Shown: positions 6,601-7,990 of the stretch, one piece after another
Layout of the letters: every line of letters starts with the position of its first letter
Numbering within the stretch: position 1 is the stretch's first letter
Source of the DNA: JACQFZ01 sp041485885
GTDB lineage: Bacteria; Pseudomonadota; Gammaproteobacteria; Acidiferrobacterales; Sulfurifustaceae
Reading direction: 5' to 3'
Length of the DNA: 7,990 nucleotides
NCBI GenBank assembly: GCA_041485885.1
Contig: JBGPKL010000096.1
Location: 1 to 7,990 of the forward strand
Program-made: the position numbers and the translations under genes
The notes under the pieces: model-generated
Told to the model about the DNA's origin: nothing
What the model saw: only the letters and a program-made list of their open reading frames with translations
Databases searched by the model: none

Positions 6601-7990
6601 AGTTTCCTTCCGCGACCTCGACGGCGACGGCTTCGTCGATCACGTGCGTTCGGAGAAGGACAGCGAGCTCAAAGTCGCGCTCAACCCGATCGGGCGCACG
6701 AACCTGTTGAAGCATGTCGATCGTCCGCTCGGCGCCAAGATCGACTTCGAATACACCCGCGACGGCAATACCTTCGATCTGCCGCAATCGCGTTGGGTGA
6801 TGACAAAGATCAAAGTGTTCGACGGCGTCCCGGGCGACGGCGTCGATACGCACGTCATCACGTATCGCTATCAGAATCCCAAGTACAACCGTTTGGAGCG
6901 CGACTTCTACGGCTATGCGAACGTCGTCGAAGAACACCGCAACGCGGCTGCCGGCGAAGCACTCTACCGCTCGGTCGCACGCGAATACCTGAACGACAGC
7001 TACTACACCAAGGGGCTGCTCAAACTAGAGCGCACCGCCGACAACTCCGCGCGTCCGTTCCTCGAAAGCGAGAACGTCTACGTCCTGCGCGACGTCGGTA
7101 CCGGCACCGAGCCCGCCGATAGCGCGAGCACCACGGCAACCGAGTTCCCGCAACTCGCGCGCAGCGACAACCGCTTCTTCGAAGGCCAGGCGCTCGCGCA
7201 GAAATCGACCCACACCGAGCACCAGTACGACAACGTCGGTAACATCACCCGCTTCTTCGATGCGGGAGACATCGGCGCGCAGGACGACGTCGAAGCGCTC
7301 GTCAACTACACCGCGTCCGATGCGACTTGCCAGAGCAATTACATCGTCGGCAAAGCCACCGCCATCGCCGTCATCGGCAACGGCGCCCTGATGCGCAATC
7401 GCGCTGCGACGATCGACTGCACGAGCGGCAACGTCACGCAAGTGCGCCAAGCCTTAGCGAGCGGCCAGCAAGCCGTGACCGATCTCACGTACCGGTCGGA
7501 TGGCAATCTCCTCACCGTCACCGGCCCAACCAACAAAAACGGCCAACGCTACGCCTTGACCTACGACTACGACCCGACCGTCGCGACTCATGTCACCCGC
7601 ATCACCGACAGCTTCGGCTACGCATCGACGGCGACGTATAACTTCCTCTTCGGCCGAGTCGAAACGACGGACGATCTCAACAACAAGAGAATGACGAACG
7701 TCTACGACACCGTCGGCCGTATTAGCACCATCACCGGCCCCTACGAGCAGGCCAGCGGCCTCGCGACGATCACGTTCGAGTACCACCCCGAAGCCGCGAT
7801 CCCGTTCGCACGCACTCAGCACGTTGACAAAGACGCAGCGGGCTCGGTCAAAGACCCGATCGAAACGCTCCTCTACACCGATGGCTTAAAGCGCGTCCTG
7901 CAAACGAAGAAGGACGCTTCCATCCACAACGGCCCCGATAGCACACTGGCCAACAGCATGGTCGTCTCCGGCCGCGTTACCTTCGACTTC
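539..7990 (+). CDS. Secreted SpvB / TcB-like FG-GAP and RHS-repeat giant protein (3' end outside window)
   Basis: I translated this frame end to end: 2484 codons with no stop, running off the window. Order seen: signal peptide 1-35; beta-sandwich modules about 75-552; ZU5-like domain 566-700; SpvB core 729-1035 with YPIEVPPGRLGMQPQL (747-762) and NGWMGMGWDVP (773-783); FG-GAP loops at 1121 and 1202; three tandem beta modules 1275-1625; YRGWG at 1645; FG-GAP loops at 1762, 1866, 1941 and 2026; a midC-like segment about 2049-2166; YD repeats from about 2226. Family knowledge: SpvB, TcdB-mid and RHS parts form a hollow shell or cocoon around a C-terminal effector in Tc and RHS toxins. Inference: this is an exported polymorphic-toxin or adhesin-like protein whose effector lies downstream. 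Only three cysteines occur (892, 2264, 2294), and no lipobox is present. It is not a plain TcB, because it has a signal peptide and about 700 residues ahead of SpvB. A structural or adhesive role without toxicity cannot be excluded. Neighbouring genes are not visible. Confidence 0.93.
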   Translation, partial: MTANSKLWDGIRFHQWMRQIGAVLLGMGLVALASANPLGPDSIKLSPATITVDPSSSVPPEVQALETQTGPNALDRSTLTEHTVYGSSRVIAQLNTATEVRDIRIFGAAPYAISVQAEVNGAFQPVAGLQNLNLTALPDAWKTYSAATAVTTAKLRFDLTPVSGSSATGLKAIEIWGKGARVNVKDAASLLNALRGTTPPTHARLYAATPQQGVIGGTSDDPSDNSFSFTLDRDPGNFKRVYLAYEVLGLSHWAGAVRAINGNTPLGGFTLPASTDWSTQLEAIHPVWLQRGVNTVSFSASGPSSYTVRNVYLVAELENGANFVADISANQPEDVNPSQAVLDGDLTTGWTPYPSGNVRADTPTLTLNFDKPTQVEGAAFYFVNNLKGNIGIDYLKNGAWTSAGVNIDTRKLVTGWNTIAAPSGSAADGMRLVFSAGQGSSADIKELQPIGSGVGPTWPARFTVSFPDNGQYYGRTAYIRGFMQLLDNGSGAATITIAGLPAPSTDGAFGVSLTKDDVGLANQGDSEPWSVEVKAVYPNGQSVSTIVALNNYQPAVDSTAANLLPAYNLSVPPGQAKKIAYDAATLDLPADALAAETTIGVTPLKDEDLARLDTGMTNTTKGPRRGYRFTPHPMKFKSKVKVTLPYHQALIPPGSTEQDIKTFYFDDQSGSWKELERVSIDTQANTITSLTDHFTDMINATVTVPDHPLTASFNPTQIKDIKAADPGAQINLIEPPRGNNTGDARLSYPIEVPPGRLGMQPQLAVQYNSSSANGWMGMGWDVPMQAVTIDTRWGVPRYDAGLETETYTMSGEMLTPVAHRGDPVARNTSGDKTFHARVEGQFKRIIRHGTTPSTYTWEVTDKNGVRYLYGATDPATETLKDATGNIFLWALCEIRDPNGNFVKYHYAPVADTGIADGVVPGTNIYLQSISYTGSGVTEGPYTVSFTRDPQLSEPRRPDVMIDARGGFKRVTADLLRKIDVALGPQLIRSYEFKYNDNPYGDNRPGTAFNKTLLTSVTQFSADGAPFNSHRFTYNDEARDTNGNYHGFADSTNWGIGNDGIGIGLLGKGTASALGGSQSIGAGGHLYVGVGVGTDVTSKNNSGGIKIGFNQSSSDTLIAMADMNGDGLPDKVFKGGGGFFYRPNQSGPNGQTSFGDRVPLPTLPAISRERVTSTTIGGEIYFGLPVMVDFNRATTQADTYFADVNGDGLTDLVSGGHVLFGFINAAGVPTFSANSADTPVPVGAGAIDTTDLLENADAIEAERAANFPLLDTLRRWVAPYDGVVNINAPVHLIQDTSDARAQYTGADGVRVAIQLEGSELYATTIAADDYTVKVPTGVNAVPVHRGDRIYFRVQSIFDGAFDQVAWDPEITYASVDTTRTDVNDLTEFRYLASGDFTLAGRGASTVTLPLTGTLHLAGSFDKTGVTTDDVTLVITRNGTEVFRRTLGFAETTSVTISQDLAVTQLDVLEWRVFVDSPIDATRVRLTPSAYYTAADGLDSVVDDQGNFIVRVDPPFDMDLYPISSATTPQDFFTVASTGTLSVQATLQVSGLNSGESTSAVFTVKRRGALLAKQPITVTGTGSPVDVTVTANVDVIAGDQLFFDVSSRDPLFAARVTSLQVTVNGTTVVPSAVHTREADGALFPQPYRGWGAAGYNGNSPRNVQPINQALLVLNGSFDPNNARAYPFFPRPADARWGGVDDLAYVKAGSMSSSRLGLDDIRMPRSEQFAGAAAPARISRSDNVSVSIGLGASTGSSQSQLEFQDLNGDRFPDVIGQGGVQYSRAVGGLEAAKRAPGLGSARKSSNESFSASTSGGGNIATAIADARAGIAPFGVRPSTNGNQSSDMPKLGFGGDVGFGTSATEFDLIDVNGDGLPDKVFKDGTVALNLGYRFASAEAWGGGIVNDGQTLNAGVNLGFNTGFYSLAGGLNLGIGASRSDETYADINGDGLPDKIIAGSPLTVRLNTGSGFTAPIAWPGGHDKVAMDKHISLGGGVFITFGFSYFGVKVVFNPGVHASTSMGRPEVSFRDLDGDGFVDHVRSEKDSELKVALNPIGRTNLLKHVDRPLGAKIDFEYTRDGNTFDLPQSRWVMTKIKVFDGVPGDGVDTHVITYRYQNPKYNRLERDFYGYANVVEEHRNAAAGEALYRSVAREYLNDSYYTKGLLKLERTADNSARPFLESENVYVLRDVGTGTEPADSASTTATEFPQLARSDNRFFEGQALAQKSTHTEHQYDNVGNITRFFDAGDIGAQDDVEALVNYTASDATCQSNYIVGKATAIAVIGNGALMRNRAATIDCTSGNVTQVRQALASGQQAVTDLTYRSDGNLLTVTGPTNKNGQRYALTYDYDPTVATHVTRITDSFGYASTATYNFLFGRVETTDDLNNKRMTNVYDTVGRISTITGPYEQASGLATITFEYHPEAAIPFARTQHVDKDAAGSVKDPIETLLYTDGLKRVLQTKKDASIHNGPDSTLANSMVVSGRVTFDF
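761..1888 (+). other. N-terminal lectin-like beta-sandwich modules (residues about 75-450)
   Basis: Three stretches alternate short beta strands with turns. Residues 85-180 end in ATGLKAIEIWGKG, resembling the last strands of galactose-binding-like folds. Residues 203-320 end in VNTVSFSASGPSSYTVRNVY. Residues 325-450 contain AVLDGDLTTGW (340-350), close to the DG-x-TgW pattern of discoidin (F5/8 type C) domains. In that family the fold binds sugars or membranes. I infer a surface-binding role. Individual domain borders are approximate and assignment to named families is uncertain. Confidence 0.5.
1907..2194 (+). other. Ig-like module (residues about 457-552)
   Basis: The segment begins GPTWPARFTVSFPDNGQYYG and continues through RTAYIRGFMQ, TITIAGLPAPSTDGAF and WSVEVKAVYPNG. 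This strand-turn rhythm is that of Ig-like modules that space out domains in large exported proteins. It sits between the discoidin-like part and the ZU5-like domain, probably as a structural spacer. No catalytic residues are evident. Confidence 0.45.
2234..2638 (+). other. ZU5-like domain ending in an HFT motif (residues about 566-700)
   Basis: Visible ZU5-type landmarks are LSVPPGQ (568-574), TTIGVTPLKDEDL (597-609), GYRFTPHPMKFKSKVKVTLPY (the 625-645 stretch), a FYFDDQSGSWKEL segment (663-675) and TSLTDHFTDMINA (688-700). ZU5 domains of ankyrin, UNC5 and PIDD share this layout, and in PIDD-type proteins cleavage occurs at an HF-S site. The HFT at 693-695 stands in the comparable place. Whether this copy self-cleaves is unknown. 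The domain directly precedes the SpvB core and may separate the adhesive front from the shell. Confidence 0.55.
2723..3643 (+). other. SpvB core domain (residues about 729-1035)
   Basis: This is the most diagnostic part of the protein. INLIEPPRGN leads into LSYPIEVPPGRLGMQPQLAV, then YNSSSANGWMGMGWDVP, the signature of the SpvB N-terminal family (also in TcaC and TcdB). It continues with TYTMSGEMLTPV, a TYTWEVTDKNGVRYLYG block, IFLWALCEIRDPNGNFVKYHY and SYEFKYN (989-995). In Tc complexes this region forms the start of the B-subunit shell that contacts TcC. The ADP-ribosyltransferase of Salmonella SpvB is a separate C-terminal domain and is not seen here. Confidence 0.88.
3836..4213 (+). repeat. 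FG-GAP block 1, two calcium-type loops (residues about 1100-1225)
   Basis: Loops DMNGDGLPD (1121-1129) and DVNGDGLTD (1202-1210) have the D-x-N/D-G-D-G-x-x-D pattern that binds calcium in FG-GAP/VCBS beta-propeller blades. A glycine-rich stretch (1061-1105) precedes the first loop and VLFGF follows the second. In TcB proteins this region corresponds to TcdB-midN, which builds the propeller gating the shell. Only two blades are evident here; the rest appear after the insert that follows. Confidence 0.8.
4361..5413 (+). repeat. Three tandem divergent beta-sandwich modules (residues about 1275-1625)
   Basis: Three units of about 100-120 residues align by eye. Each has a starting strand pair (DGVVNINAPVHLI; TGTLHLAGSFDK; TGTLSVQATLQV), then a V-x-L-x-I/V-x-R/E-x-G strand (1308-1317, 1429-1437, 1559-1566), then a GD/LD turn with an aromatic strand (GDRIYFRVQS 1345-1354; LDVLEWRVFVDSP 1464-1476; GDQLFFDVSSRDP 1596-1608), and a closing strand with P or V (WDPEITY; LTPSAYY; SLQVTV). 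The repeat lies between the two FG-GAP blocks. Sequence identity is low, so the duplications are old. A carbohydrate-binding-like fold is my inference. Confidence 0.55.
5456..5698 (+). other. YRGWG linker before the second propeller block (residues about 1640-1720)
   Basis: LFPQPYRGWGAAGYNG (1640-1655) is followed by a proline- and tryptophan-containing stretch (FFPRPADARWGG, 1685-1696) and SMSSSRLG (1707-1714). A YRGWG block in this position is, from memory, recurrent in SpvB/FG-GAP proteins between SpvB and the midC part. Its function is unknown to me. It reads as a well-conserved structural hinge rather than a disordered linker. Confidence 0.5.
5768..6688 (+). repeat. FG-GAP block 2, four calcium-type loops (residues about 1744-2050)
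   Basis: Loops lie at DLNGDRFPD (1762-1770), DVNGDGLPD (1866-1874), DINGDGLPD (1941-1949) and DLDGDGFVD (2026-2034). The first has R in place of the second glycine, so its calcium site may be weakened. Before most loops is a glycine-rich strand pair (for example GFGGDVGFG 1848-1856 and LGIGASRSDE 1928-1937), and after them comes a V-x-L-N-x-G type strand. Together with block 1 this gives six loops, a plausible number for a propeller. The segment between loops 1762 and 1866 (about 1790-1840) is low in complexity and rich in S, A and G. Confidence 0.82.
6683..7036 (+). other. TcdB-midC-like segment (residues about 2049-2166)
   Basis: NPIGRTNLLKHVDRPLGAKI (2049-2068) opens the segment. It continues with FEYTRDGNTFDLPQSRWVM, then HVITYRYQNPKYNRLERDFY (2105-2124) and GYANVVEE. 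The order 'lG-x-x-I-x-Y ... lP-x-S-x-W-V ... T-Y-x-Y-x-N-x-x-Y-x-x-x-x-R-x-F-x-G-F/Y' is the pattern of the middle/C-terminal TcdB family that joins the propeller to the RHS shell. This supports placing the protein in the TcB-related branch rather than with simple RHS proteins. Confidence 0.75.
7214..7990 (+). repeat. Start of RHS/YD-repeat shell region (residues about 2226-2484, continues beyond window)
   Basis: YD-type motifs are seen at YDNVGNITRF (2230-2239), TYRSDGNLLTVTGP (2317-2330), YALTYDYDPT (2338-2347), YNFLFGRVETTDD (2367-2379) and YDTVGRISTITGP (2389-2401). RHS repeats wind into a beta-sheet cocoon in TcB-TcC and RHS toxins. The C-terminal RHS core with its aspartyl self-cleavage site, and the variable effector behind it, would be downstream and are not in view. 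Two of the protein's three cysteines (2264 and 2294) sit in this region, 30 residues apart. Confidence 0.8.

Noticed and set aside
3899..6640. FG-GAP DNA repeats considered as a CRISPR array or satellite
   Set aside because: The similar words are in the coding frame, are irregularly spaced by tens to thousands of bases, and differ at third codon positions. They are protein repeats.
5825..6937. Minus-strand open frame of 370 codons
   Set aside because: It lies opposite the FG-GAP block. Repeated aspartate/asparagine and glycine codons on the plus strand create valine- and alanine-rich antisense frames with few stops. No family motif is seen.

Overview
The window is almost filled by one giant plus-strand gene. 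It starts at an ATG at 539 and runs open, with no in-frame stop, through the last base (2484 codons visible), so its C-terminus lies outside the window. The encoded protein begins with a Sec-type signal peptide and belongs to the SpvB / Tc-toxin B-subunit (TcdB/TcaC) / RHS superfamily of large secreted shell-forming proteins. GC-rich third positions, strong use of GGC/GAC/CGC/ATC codons and a clear Shine-Dalgarno suggest a GC-rich Gram-negative bacterium, probably a proteobacterium. The species cannot be read from this window.

Layout. Positions 1-538 carry no convincing gene. This is an upstream region of visibly lower GC, with several inverted repeats and, just before the gene, an AAGGGAGG ribosome binding site. 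From 539 the protein reads, in order: signal peptide (residues 1-35); three or so lectin-like or Ig-like beta-sandwich modules (about 75-552); a ZU5-like domain ending in an HFT motif (about 566-700); the SpvB core (about 729-1035); a first FG-GAP block with two calcium-type loops (about 1100-1225); an insert of three tandem divergent beta-sandwich modules (about 1275-1625); a YRGWG-containing linker (about 1640-1720); a second FG-GAP block with four calcium-type loops (about 1744-2050); a TcdB-midC-like segment (about 2049-2166); and the beginning of the RHS/YD-repeat region (about 2226 to the window end).

How the parts may work together. In Tc toxins and RHS toxins, the SpvB, FG-GAP propeller and YD-repeat parts build a hollow shell that encloses a variable C-terminal effector. 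The visible part matches that plan but has an exported, adhesin-like N-terminal extension that classical TcB subunits lack. The effector, the RHS core cleavage site and any immunity gene would lie downstream and cannot be seen. The long open frames on the opposite strand and in the other forward frames are shadows of this gene.
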